A stretch of DNA of 64,000 nt from Lentinus brumalis (taxonomy: Eukaryota; Basidiomycota; Agaricomycetes; Polyporales; Polyporaceae). Numbering within the stretch: position 1 is the first letter of the stretch; every line of letters begins with the position of its first letter. The DNA is taken from the NCBI GenBank assembly GCA_001792895.1, contig MARA01000011.1:124001-188000 (forward strand). Reading direction: 5' to 3'. The translations under genes and the position numbers were made by a program. The notes beneath the pieces were generated by a model. It was not told the origin of the DNA. It saw only the letters and a program-made list of their open reading frames with translations, and searched no databases. Below, one piece after another: positions 54,831-64,000 of the stretch.

Positions 54831-55175
54831 TCATAGATCACGCAAAGACAGCCAAGGGCGGGGGCGGCTCACCGTCAGATGCATGTTGGGTAGACGACAG
54901 TCGACTATGTTCGGCTTGACGAGGACGGGCATGGGCCCTATGATACTCAGCTTGCCTGTATGGTACAGATTGACGAGGACGGGCATGGGCCCTATGATAC
55001 CCAGCTTGCCTGGATGGTACGGCGCTGCTGTAAAACTCTCCAGTACTAGCATGTCCGCGGAAATTGTGAGGAGTGTCGTATGCTTCGCTCTGCTTGGGTT
55101 GCTTCCGACCAGGAGTATTTGTCTGTGATCGAGAGCGAAGAAGGTGAGCTCTAGTGATGAAGCACCTGGAGGCAA
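54831..55175 (-). CDS. Unidentified small protein with internal duplication
   Basis: The minus-strand frame reads PPGASSLELTFFALDHRQIL and LLTISADMLVLESFTAAPYH. Two copies of an 18-residue unit follow, YHPGKLGIIGPMPVLVNL and YHTGKLSIIGPMPVLVKP, and the frame stops after LSLRDL. The natural start is unclear; an upstream exon with MSYAYID (about 55190) may be joined by a short intron. I recognise no family. The in-frame duplication and protein-like composition are the only support. Confidence 0.3.
   Translation of the reverse strand: MPPGASSLELTFFALDHRQILLVGSNPSRAKHTTLLTISADMLVLESFTAAPYHPGKLGIIGPMPVLVNLYHTGKLSIIGPMPVLVKPNIVDCRLPNMHLTVSRPRPWLSLRDL
54916..55023. repeat. 54-bp tandem duplication
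   Basis: Two adjacent 54-bp units, 54916-54969 and 54970-55023, each begin TTGACGAGGACGGGCATGGG. They differ at only a few positions. The unit length is a multiple of three and keeps the minus-strand frame open. Confidence 0.92.
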
Positions 55176-55725
55176 CGTACGTCAATATAAGCATACGACA
55201 TGGTTTGAGCGGGCCTCCGAAGTCGGACTGTATTGAGCTACGAGGCAGCGTTGATTTGGAGGTTCTCATGGTGTATATATACTCGCATGACTTGAGCGGA
55301 AGGAGGGAGTGAGTACCGCCTTGACGGCCCTCACACAAGAGTCTAGTGACACATGGACGTCGTGAGCGGTGATAGTGGTAAGTATGGGCGGTGCAGTGGG
55401 AATGTGGCGTCGGCGTCAGGACACACTGACACTGACAGGCATGATATGTCATGCCAGACGTGGCACCTTACTGCGATGGCTTGTATGATCGCCCCTCACA
55501 TGAGGACTGCCTGAGGGCGGTGAGGAAGGCTGATGATTGATGATAACTGCGAGGCCGGGGCCGTATAAGCCCTGTCGACGAGGAATATCACACGGGCCAT
55601 AAGTAGCCCATAAGATACCTCCGCTCCACCCCGTGTTCGACCCCCTACAGCATCGCACAATATGTGAGTTCGACACGAATCAATACAACGCTTTACTCAC
55701 AGAATTATATGGCAGATACACAGAC

Positions 55726-57801
55726 ATGTGGCTCTTGAGTACGGATCGTGCCGAGCTTCGCCCCTTCTCACAGCCGGATGCAATCGACGGCGGCTACGCC
55801 ATCTTGTCGCATACCTGGGGAGACAACGAGAGCACGTTACAGGATATCAAGGAACTCGAACGGAGATGCAAAAGCGAAGGGATAAATCCGCGTGACCACG
55901 CACCCGAAAAGATACGGGAAAGTTGTCTCCTCGCTGAGAAGCACGGGTACCATTGGATCTGGAACGATACTTGCTGCATAGACAAAACAAGCAGCGCAGA
56001 GCTGTCCGAGGCCATCAATTCAATGTTCAGCTACTATGCGTCCTCGGAAGTATGCTACGCCTACCTAGACGATGTCCCGACAGACTGCCAGCTCGCCTCG
56101 GCCGACTCTGCCTTCCGGACGGCGCGCTGGCACACCCGCGGCTGGACTCTCCAGGAGCTCATCGCGCCGCAGCATGTTCTCTTCCTCTCCGAGGAATGGG
56201 AGGTCCTGGGAAACAAGGTTGAGCTTTCGACGCTGCTGCAGGAGATAACGGGAGTGTGGCGGAGGGTCCTGACTCGTGAGGTGCACTACACCGTCCCGAG
56301 CATCGCGTCTCGGATGTCCTGGGCGTCGCAGCGTCAGACGTGCCGACCAGAAGATGAGGCCTACTGCCTCATGGGCCTGTTCAACGTGAACATGCCCACC
56401 ATCTACGGCGAGGGCCGCCGGGCATTCCGTCGCCTCCAGGAGGAGCTCATGAAGCAGTCCGTGGATACGAGCTTGTTCGCGTGGGGGAGTTGGACGACTT
56501 CCAGCAAATATCCGTCTGTCGCCCTCTCCGAGATACACGACCATCTCGACAAGTCTCCGAGGGACCATGCGTACGTTTTGGCTCACTCTCCTAGGGACTT
56601 CGCGCGCCCGTTTCGCAGCAGCACGCTGTTCTTTTCGCCTGAGCGCCACGACGCCCTCCAGCCCTACTTGCCGTGGCAATGGGAGCGACAGAGTGCTGAC
56701 GAGGTGACCCAGAACGAGACCGACAGCGAGCGCAGGACACTCGGTCCGTTCGGCGGCCTCGAACTCCCAAAGTTCACGCTCACGCACTATGGCCTCGAGT
56801 GTCGGTTCCCGATCATCGAAGGGGATGGAGTGGCCATCGCAGTCCTCCTGTGCGAGACGCACGAGGCGCACGTCGGCCTCCTCCTGCACCCGTCTCCTCC
56901 AAACGTCCTCGACCCGACGCGGAAGAGGTACCACACGGGATACGGGTTCTCCAAGGACGGCGGCGTAGCGTTCTTCCGCCTCGTCTACCTCGGTGACGAC
57001 TGGTACAACCTGCGCTTCATGGGGAAGCCGGTCACAGCGGAGTGGCGCGACATCTTCATTGCGTCGCGCTCCAAGTACGACCAGGTTGACCTGGCGGCGC
57101 GATCGGCGGCGCTGAACTGCAGAACGCCTCCCGCGCCTTTCCGGATCCCGTCCTGGCTCCCCTCGCGGATGCTGAAGCTCGGCATGGAGATGGCGCGGGT
57201 GCGCGTCGTCAACGCGTCCGTCTTCGAGTCCTCGAATATCATCTTCGAGGACTACTACGCGCGGGAGGGGTTTCATGTCGTGCTCGGGACGTGCTCAACG
57301 ACGCATGAGTGGGCTAGAGCGATTCCCAGACATCGCGAGAACTGGAACGAGGCAGTACAGGCCACTCACCTCTGCTCCGAACACCACATCGACGCCTGGC
57401 CTGGCGCGGCGAAGGACTTCGGCGACGCTGCAAGGACCGTACGACTGTCGTTCACTCGCTGCAGCTTCACCTCATCGTCGGTCTTCGTGCTGCATGTGGA
57501 GCTTGAGGGCTGGGTGTACACGAAGATGATGGAGGGTCGGGAGATGACCAATCCTTCGCAGAATTTGGAGCGACCGGGGCCCAGTACCGTCAAGAGACCG
57601 AGTTGGTTGAAGAGCCTGTGGAAGACGTCGGTCTCGCAGAGTCGAAGGGAGGCTTCAACCTCCCTGTTCACGCCTGTACCTCGCACACGGGTGTCCCAGC
57701 GATCTTCGAGCTCATCACATCCGAATCGTGCATACTCTTTGGCATTCAGGCTAGCAGCGGCTCCTGGTGAAAGTGTCGATAAGGGGTCCCTGCTGGCCTA
57801 G
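55726..57801 (+). CDS. HET-domain protein (heterokaryon-incompatibility family)
   Basis: The chosen ATG gives MWLLSTDRAELRPFSQPDAI, the usual start of mushroom HET proteins; 691 aa. The HET domain shows GYAILSHTWGDNESTLQDI, KHGYHWIWNDTCCIDK, YASSEVCYAYLDDV, WHTRGWTLQELIAPQHVLF and EEWEVLG. The typical second block follows: SWASQRQTCRPEDEAYCLMG, LFNVNMPTIYGEGRRAFRRL and SVDTSLFAWGSW. The C-terminal 400 residues have the beta-rich look of the region that follows in this subfamily (LECRFPIIEGDGVAIAVLLC) and no NACHT or WD repeats. HET domains are known to trigger incompatibility cell death in ascomycetes; in basidiomycetes the role is unproven. The frame is uninterrupted. A non-ATG extension to 55633 is possible but unlikely. 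It sits alone in a gene-poor stretch. Confidence 0.9.
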   Translation: MWLLSTDRAELRPFSQPDAIDGGYAILSHTWGDNESTLQDIKELERRCKSEGINPRDHAPEKIRESCLLAEKHGYHWIWNDTCCIDKTSSAELSEAINSMFSYYASSEVCYAYLDDVPTDCQLASADSAFRTARWHTRGWTLQELIAPQHVLFLSEEWEVLGNKVELSTLLQEITGVWRRVLTREVHYTVPSIASRMSWASQRQTCRPEDEAYCLMGLFNVNMPTIYGEGRRAFRRLQEELMKQSVDTSLFAWGSWTTSSKYPSVALSEIHDHLDKSPRDHAYVLAHSPRDFARPFRSSTLFFSPERHDALQPYLPWQWERQSADEVTQNETDSERRTLGPFGGLELPKFTLTHYGLECRFPIIEGDGVAIAVLLCETHEAHVGLLLHPSPPNVLDPTRKRYHTGYGFSKDGGVAFFRLVYLGDDWYNLRFMGKPVTAEWRDIFIASRSKYDQVDLAARSAALNCRTPPAPFRIPSWLPSRMLKLGMEMARVRVVNASVFESSNIIFEDYYAREGFHVVLGTCSTTHEWARAIPRHRENWNEAVQATHLCSEHHIDAWPGAAKDFGDAARTVRLSFTRCSFTSSSVFVLHVELEGWVYTKMMEGREMTNPSQNLERPGPSTVKRPSWLKSLWKTSVSQSRREASTSLFTPVPRTRVSQRSSSSSHPNRAYSLAFRLAAAPGESVDKGSLLA

Positions 57802-60028
57802 TGAAGTAGCTGGTTTATTTTAGTCTCTCTTGGAGGGCACTAGAGGTAGAATGGACGAGGCGGGACAAGTATCATGAGATGGCGGTTCAAGACAAGAGTT
57901 GTCTGCCCAAAGCGCCCCTACTTTCCTCCTCACCACCATCACGAAATCTATCTGGACTCCTTTGCGACGTAGCAACATCTTCACCTACCTGCTTGACTCC
58001 CGCAGTCTTCAGTCCACTCAATGACGGATCCAGGACGGTAGATCTGTGCTCTCGGGCTTTGCTTGGAGTCCGGGCACCTAGGGGTGTGCTGGGTGAGTTC
58101 CTCGTGTTCGTGTTGCTTCTGTGAAGTTCATATTCATGTAGAAGAAGTGTATCTGTCTTGTAGGTAGCTGTATGTGCAATCTGCTACATCCAGTACATGA
58201 ACTCGCATGGCGGAGAAATTTTGTGTGTCTGGCTGCCTCCTCCGAATCTCAGACTACGAAGGGATCTCCACATTGGCACTAGGGTGAGCATCCCATTTGT
58301 GACATCTTCCTACTCCGTTCTTTCTCTCTGTATGGGGAGCCCGGAGGACTCTTTCGCCGTAACGGTTGCCCAAAGTGTGCCCCTCGCAGCTCCCCAGGCA
58401 TATTCCGTTCCCTTAGAACTTGCTTCTTACATCCCGCGATGCGTCTGGCAGTCTTCAAGACTTGTAACTCTGCCATGAGCCACATTGCCATCTCAAATCC
58501 AAACCACGGTGATGACCTTGGACAAGGCAAACTTCAGCCCTTCGGCTTCGACGTGAGCCCTCGCGCTTGGTAGCTTCCGCGTATGTAGGTACCCTCATCA
58601 ATTGTATGGCATACGATGCACGTCGTCAAGTGCCACCAGGCTGGGGTAAGTATACTCAGGCTTAGGAAGATCCGGAGGCAGGGATCATCTGGTGCGTCGT
58701 TCTGTCTTCTTCTGTATCGTCTGGCTCTGTCGGACATGGTAGGACCGCCGCAAGCACGGGAGGGCCTTGTAGAGGATGGGTGAAGTGGAGGGCGAGGGCA
58801 GGAATGCTGGTATGGTGCTCCGGACGATAGGTCGCAGACGCAAGTGAGGCCTCAGGAGTTCGCAAAGGCGCGTCCGTGCTTGTGTGTTCGCCAGGAAAGA
58901 AGAAGGTGATGCTGACGCGTCCCGTTGTGCATGTAGCAATTCTTTCAATCATGCCGTTGCGTTGTGCAGAACACGATGGGCCAGGGTACAGAAAGTCGCG
59001 CCTGAAGGCGATGGAGTGTGCTGGGCTCATAGCCACGTCTCCGTGAGTGCAAATTCCCATACATCTTATTGAATATGTTGTGGTAGCCAGCGATGTATCC
59101 CGTTTGGACTCAAGAATGGACGGCCGGCCGCATGAAATGGCGAGAACTCGGACAGCGATGAGTTGACCAAGCAGCCCCGCGCTCTACGTCAGCCCAGACA
59201 GTGCACGACGCAGGGCTGCTCGTCCGCAGCCCCACCGACAACGTCCCCGACGTGAGCAACGGATTCTGAGCGAGTACGATCAGGCCAGCGCTCACTTTTG
59301 AACCTCGTGAGTCGTCCTCGGTTCTTCATTCGATCTTGCGGGTGCTGGATCTCGTTTCGAGGCTCATCCCCCGACAAGTTCAAGCTTCAAGCACGACCTC
59401 AACTCTCGATCTTCGACTTCGACTTCGATCCTCGTGTAGCTGCCTCCGTATCAACGTCCGATCTTTGCTACTCGACACCTGTCCATCGCACAAGCACCAA
59501 TGCCGGAATCACGATGCCGACGAGACGGAATTGTCAAGAGCGCATCAGTATCATGTTGAAGTCAGACACGCCCGTCCTCGACGTCAGCCCAGCCCGTTCG
59601 CAAGCTGCGCAACTCGTTTCAGACGTTGCTGACGACGTCACCATCTCCCTCCAACACATTCCGAGCGCAGTGCGATCAGTTCGCGCTGGGCACGCTGCGT
59701 CATCGCGAGTCCGACGCCGCACCACAGTCTCTCCCCTCCCTCATCTCCTGCCCCCTCCAAATCAATTTCTACGATGTCCCTACACCCACAGAAGACTTGC
59801 AATACAGGTTATACCATACCTACCATACGACAATGTTTGTGAATAATACGTTCTTTCCACTGCTCCCCTCTACATGCCCTCGTGGTCGCGTCCTGCCAGT
59901 GCTCCTGCCTGACTTATGTTTTGAACATTCCAGCTCTTTCCTCTAACCCTCCTCCTCCTCGCCACTGTCTCATCGAACGTATATGTCAGCCAAGCGGCCA
60001 TTCATGTATGTAGAGTACTAGCTTAGGA
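57802..60028. other. 2.2-kb gap with no recognised gene
   Basis: Short frames occur on both strands; the longest, near 59298-59846, has no domain. It probably contains the 3' flank of the HET gene and that of the unidentified spliced gene on the other strand. Confidence 0.4.
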
Positions 60029-60569
60029 TCACAAGTTTGGTTCCCCTCTACGACCCACTCGTTCCCATGCTCGCACTACACCGCCACTGTCGAGCTCGGC
60101 CTGCTTCAACAGGGTACAGATTTGTGACAGCCCTGCTCTCTCACACAACGGACACGAGGTAGGAAGGTGGACAGGCTCCTCATCAATCTCCAGAATCGAG
60201 CTGACATTATCAGTTAACGTCCTCCATCTGCGTGATGCGCGACAGCCCGCCCGCACTCACCGATCCGCAAAGCCTCTCAATCTCGACGTGAACTTGAAGA
60301 ACGTCGCACCGTGCCTGTCAGCTCTCGCAGTTACCCAGCAGGATGTCTGACATACCCGTTGCGCACCGTCTCCTCCCTATAACATCTCCAGAAGCCCCGA
60401 GCCCGGAGCTGCTACCAGCTAGTGAGTCCCTGTCTTCTCCACACCGCTGGGCAGCATATGACACACTCACCAGGTTCTCCGAGTCTCGTCTAACTGGTCG
60501 TCGCGTGCATTCAGGCTCGTACCACGGTGAGCCGACCACCCTCTCCGCACTGCGCACGCTGATGTGCAT
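60029..60569 (-). CDS. Unidentified spliced gene, 3' part
   Basis: Four exons join in phase on the minus strand: one ending at 60471 (RRDSENL), then 60411-60356, 60314-60261 and 60200-60029, with GT..AG introns of 42 to 60 nt. The joined C-terminal protein reads QLRARGFWRCYREETVRNGH, GATFFKFTSRLRGFADRSIL, EIDEEPVHLPTSCPLCERAG, LSQICTLLKQAELDSGGVVR and AWERVGRRGEPNL. No family is recognised. Two Cys in SCPLCERAG might bind a metal but form no known motif alone. The 5' exons are not resolved; 60569 is only the limit of the open frame. A diverged copy lies near 62160-62450, and its last segment is conserved at the protein level, which supports coding. Confidence 0.48.
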
Positions 60570-62159
60570 GTCGATGCACGTAGGCCCCGGTTACGCCCCG
60601 TAGTAAGACACCGTTCCTGTCCAAATGCAGTCAGTACTGCCGCCCGCGAGCCTATGCGACGTACCTGCGACTGCTGACCGTGAGTGTCCGACCTTGTTCC
60701 CAGCACCGGCAGACGTCGACGCACCCGCCAGACCCGCCTAGCATCATGTCGAGCACCGAGCACCGAGCACGGTGAGTCGTTCGCCGTCTCCGCATCGCAC
60801 AGCTGAGCATGCACGATGGCGTGTACAGGTAGCCAGACACGCAGAACAGCGGCCTGGAACTCGGCCCCGAGACAAGAACGCTCGAGGCAGCGGCATGTCC
60901 AATGGCCTGCGGTCGATCTTGCATGCCTCAAGTTCACGTCGGGTGTGAGAGCCGTCGGCGTCCGTTTGCCAGTAGTGTACACTGGGAGAGAACAGTCGAA
61001 GTTAGCGACTTCGTATCAGCGGCGACGGCCCACGATAGAGCTCACCGGGGCGTGTGCTCGGTGCCAAACACCTGGCACCTAACGCGCCTCTTGAGGTCCT
61101 CGTGCCGCCCGCGTATTGCTCATGCTCGCTGTCTAGTGAGGTTCGCCCGACGGGCGGGTAGTCGGTGCGTGCAGGAGCGGCCAAGTGAGTCAGTGACTCG
61201 CGCGCCGTGACATGGTGGGAGGTGATATCGTCATGGACTTGGACGGCCACACTGTTGCCCCGCAGTACGCAGGCAAGTTATCTTCTCCGTCAGATGCTGA
61301 GGTTGTCGTCCTCGTCGTGGATCAGCGGAGAGTTCCGTGTTCGGCGTCGCGGAGAACGTCTGGAGGTCGACTGCAGAACAAGTCCCGTTCCGCGCTCAAT
61401 TCGCAACGACGCGATAGTCGACCACTACCGAGAGCGTGCCGGTGCTGACGAGATGCCGAGCGGAGGATGGCGAGCGTACGCGTGTGAGCCGAGCAGCCCG
61501 GGCATCGTCAGGACGCTGGGGTTCCGGGGTGTTCGATGCACATCCTACACGTCCTGCGCCACGCTGAGAAGCAGTGTGAGGCCAGTGTCAACAGTCTGCG
61601 AGAGCCGGAAGCTGCGTCCTTTGCGCTATGGATTAGTACGTATTGACGCACTTCTTCAGTCTATCGACATGCTTGGTGATCTGCCGTCGGAGTGTCAGTC
61701 TGTCGGCACGTCAGACCATTCCTCTGATTGACTGAATTAGGGTACTGCTCAAGCGGTCCGGTACGCCCATGAGAGAGGTTCAAGTTGTTTCGAAGTTGTA
61801 CCCGGAGTTCTTGGGCCTGCTCCAGGCATACGACGAGAAGGTGATACTCGATACTCGCAGGTCATATGTTCCTGCAAAGCAACAGCGGGCCGCTTCGCGG
61901 CCACGTCCGTCGGTGTTTTCGCATGACCCAATCCAATGTATAACCTCGCTAGCAGTACTCAATCAAGCCTTCCGTTTCGTCCTGCACCGATCCAGCGAGA
62001 CTGCGGACCATAACACAGCGCCGTCTCAGTCTGCTGCTGCACTCTCCCCACATCTGTTTTCCATCTAACCCTCACATCCCTCACCACGGTCAGCCCCTCC
62101 GGATACCCTCATCCTCGGCCATGACGGCCTGCCGTAGCAGGCTGACTAAGCACCTCTCT
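60570..62159. other. 1.6-kb gap, possibly including 5' exons of the spliced gene
   Basis: Nothing recognisable on either strand. The upstream exons of the minus-strand gene ending at 60029 may lie here, but I could not place them with confidence. Confidence 0.35.
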
Positions 62160-62450
62160 GCGGGATACACGCACTCGATCCGAGTTCGCTCACCGTGCTA
62201 CCCGCTCGTCTGCATGCTTCAGCTACACCCCCACTATCCAGCTCTGCCCGCATCAGCAGGGTTCCGAGCCGTGACGGCCCTCTCTCACACACAACGGACA
62301 CGAAGTAGCAGGGCGTATTAGAGCTGACTCCGATGCTGACGATGGTGCCGGGCGAGACACGTACTCGCAAGGTCAGCCGCGGAGACCTCGATCTCAGCTT
62401 CTCAGCCACTCGCACATGCACCCGTCGCTCGTGCGGAGGTTTAGTCACAC
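62160..62450 (-). pseudogene. Diverged partial copy of the unidentified spliced gene
   Basis: About 62185-62330 aligns with 60045-60190. Both minus strands encode CER, then a TLL-x2-AELDSGGV-type segment (TLLMRAELDSGGVAEACRRA here, TLLKQAELDSGGVVRAWERV there). Small insertions and deletions around the CER codons alter the frame (a TG inserted, a few bases lost), and the corresponding intron junction is not preserved. I infer a decayed duplicate. Confidence 0.5.
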
Positions 62451-63800
62451 AGACGCAGCTTGGTAAGGTCCAGGGATCGTTCGAGGGCGGACCGCGGGCT
62501 GAGATGGGTCGATGTACTGTCCGTGATCGTAACATGAGAATGAAAGTCTCACCTGCCTGAGGCTGCCGCGTTCAATACGGTGGCCATTGTGGACGCTGCT
62601 GGTAGCGGTCTGTTGCGGTATGCGCGCGGCTCCGGGATGCCGCACCGGACTGCGATACATGTCATGGTCAGCACGCAACTCGAAAGAGGGGGTTAGCGTT
62701 ACCGCGGGATGCTCCTAGAAGCGGTCGAAAACTCGGCACAAGCACGAGTCCCCGTGCCCGCTGTCGTGCACATCGTTATCAAGCTCGTGCTCGTCCTGGC
62801 GACCCTGGTGCTCGTCGCACACGACATCTGCGACCCGGGACGGAGGACTCGACGAAAAAGAATCATCTATCCCTATCTTCGTGACCTGTGTTCCACACGA
62901 GGACACGCTATCCATCTCCGCCCGCTTTCTCCCATCCTGTATACTCGCTGATTCAGATGAAGAGGAGTTGATGTGGGTCGAAGTGCAGGCTCCGGGTAGA
63001 AGTGAGCAACAGCTATAGCGAAGCGGAACCGCGAGAGAGGATTTTGGAGGTAACGCTGGCGCAGTAGAGTAGAGGGCCACAGGTGAAGAAGAAAGACGGG
63101 GACTAGAGGCAGAGGAAGGTCAAAGACAAACACACCTTCGCATTTTCTCTTTCTGCTCGCCTGTTTCGCTCGTCTGCATCATCCATTTACGATTGTGCTT
63201 GCCACGCCATCGCCGTCAGGAACTGTATTGCGCGAGTGGTATCACTGCACCCTGCGCATTGTGCCCGGGGTCGCCGACGACGAGGTTCACCGTTCTTGTT
63301 ACAGTTGCGGAGGAAGACGAGTCGGAGGGCGGCTGAAGCTGAAGCACGGGCGAGACCGGTCCTTCAGTATTCAATCGTCGGTCGTGTATCGGCTTTCCTG
63401 TCATGGGGAGAGGTTTATGCCACGTATTCTGAAGACACTATCTACCCGGCGTACCTTACCGGTGATCAATTGGCATTTGGCAAGGTTCGAGCAAACGGCT
63501 GCAACGCAGTGCGAAGCGGTGCAAATGACTGCAAGCCGCTGCAAACGTCAAACTCCGAGTCGTTCTCCCATACGACTTGTCGTATCGTGGGCTGCCTAGG
63601 GGAGACAAAGTCGTTCTATCTTGTCCTATAAACCTCGTCATACTACTCGTTGAATAAGTACATGCTATTCCTGCAATTTCCGTGTTTGTGGACAACCAGA
63701 TAAATCGGCCTAGTGGGCGCCCGAGATTAGCGGGCTTTGCTTGTCCGTAACTGTACGTGAACGCGACCATGATGCAATCGTATCTCCCATCTCTTCCACC
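62451..63800. other. 1.35-kb gap before malic enzyme
   Basis: No recognised gene. The last few hundred bases should contain the malic enzyme promoter. A run near 63480-63550 repeats the word TGCAA at irregular intervals, probably by chance or slippage. Confidence 0.4.
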
Positions 63801-64000
63801 ATGTCCGACCACGACACTTCGAAGACCACCCACCGCGTCGCCGTTAGGGACAGGCAATCTTGACCAGCCCGCGATGGAACAAGGGGACTGCGTTCTCCCT
63901 CGAGGAGCGCACGGCTTTCGGACTCACGGGACGTCTGCCTTTCCGCGTTAATACGCTCGACGAGCAATGCGACAGGGCCTACGACCAGTTAGAGGCGAGG
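63801..64000 (+). CDS. Malic enzyme, N-terminal part (continues past window)
   Basis: After the ATG at 63801 the frame reads MSDHDTSKTTHRVAVRDRQS and then a stop. One frame over, directly downstream, the unmistakable malic enzyme N-terminus follows: ILTSPRWNKGTAFSLEERTA, FGLTGRLPFRVNTLDEQCDR and AYDQLEAR, running to the window edge. Family members have these two pieces joined without a break. The shift can be explained by a missing base in the G run at 63847-63849, or by an intron I cannot place. Malic enzyme converts malate to pyruvate with NAD(P) reduction. Only the first 60 or so residues are visible, so cofactor preference and location cannot be judged. Confidence 0.75.

Noticed and set aside
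63480..63550. Recurring TGCAA words
   Set aside because: Irregular spacing and no common unit; not a convincing tandem repeat or binding-site array.

Overview
This window looks like nuclear DNA of a basidiomycete fungus, most likely an agaricomycete mushroom. The protein-coding genes are GC-rich and interrupted by many short GT..AG introns, mostly 45-70 nt. The recognisable proteins are typical of that group: SYO1, FIP1, mitochondrial uL10, an Ark/NAK kinase, a Ctr-type copper transporter, an RlpA-like secreted protein, exonuclease V, Ser/Thr-rich single-pass membrane proteins, a CBM21 PP1 regulator, a HET protein and malic enzyme. I found no bacterial operon, virus, CRISPR array, rRNA or convincing tRNA.

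Layout. 0.3-6.7 kb is a compact housekeeping block: SYO1 (-), FIP1 (+) and mitochondrial uL10 (-). 6.9-9.7 kb is decayed: a 5' fragment of an exonuclease V gene and a broken DUF2235 gene. 11-20.4 kb is again gene-dense: a 3-hydroxyisobutyrate dehydrogenase-type enzyme (-) divergent from an Ark/NAK kinase (+), then a Ctr-like transporter (-) and an RlpA-like protein (-). 21.7-32.8 kb is a duplicated module: intact exonuclease V (-), a small unidentified spliced gene (+), a Ser-rich membrane protein (+), a decayed exonuclease V copy (+) and a second Ser-rich paralogue (+) with a 9-bp minisatellite. 33.9-37.8 kb holds two tandem paralogues of a secreted-domain/TM/coiled-coil protein.

37.8-46.9 kb has no gene I can recognise. 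47-50 kb encodes a PP1 glycogen-targeting-type regulator. 50-55.7 kb is gene-poor and pyrimidine-rich. 55.7-57.8 kb is a HET gene. 57.8-63.8 kb is gene-poor but contains an unidentified spliced minus-strand gene and a degenerate second copy. The window ends inside the 5' part of a malic enzyme gene that has an apparent one-base frame break.

The most interesting feature is the exonuclease V locus. The intact gene keeps RecB-type nuclease motifs and the four iron-sulphur cysteines, and it carries three ubiquitin-interacting-motif-like helices in a long internal insert. The nearby decayed copy keeps the nuclease and cluster motifs but lacks that insert. All splice models were made by eye.
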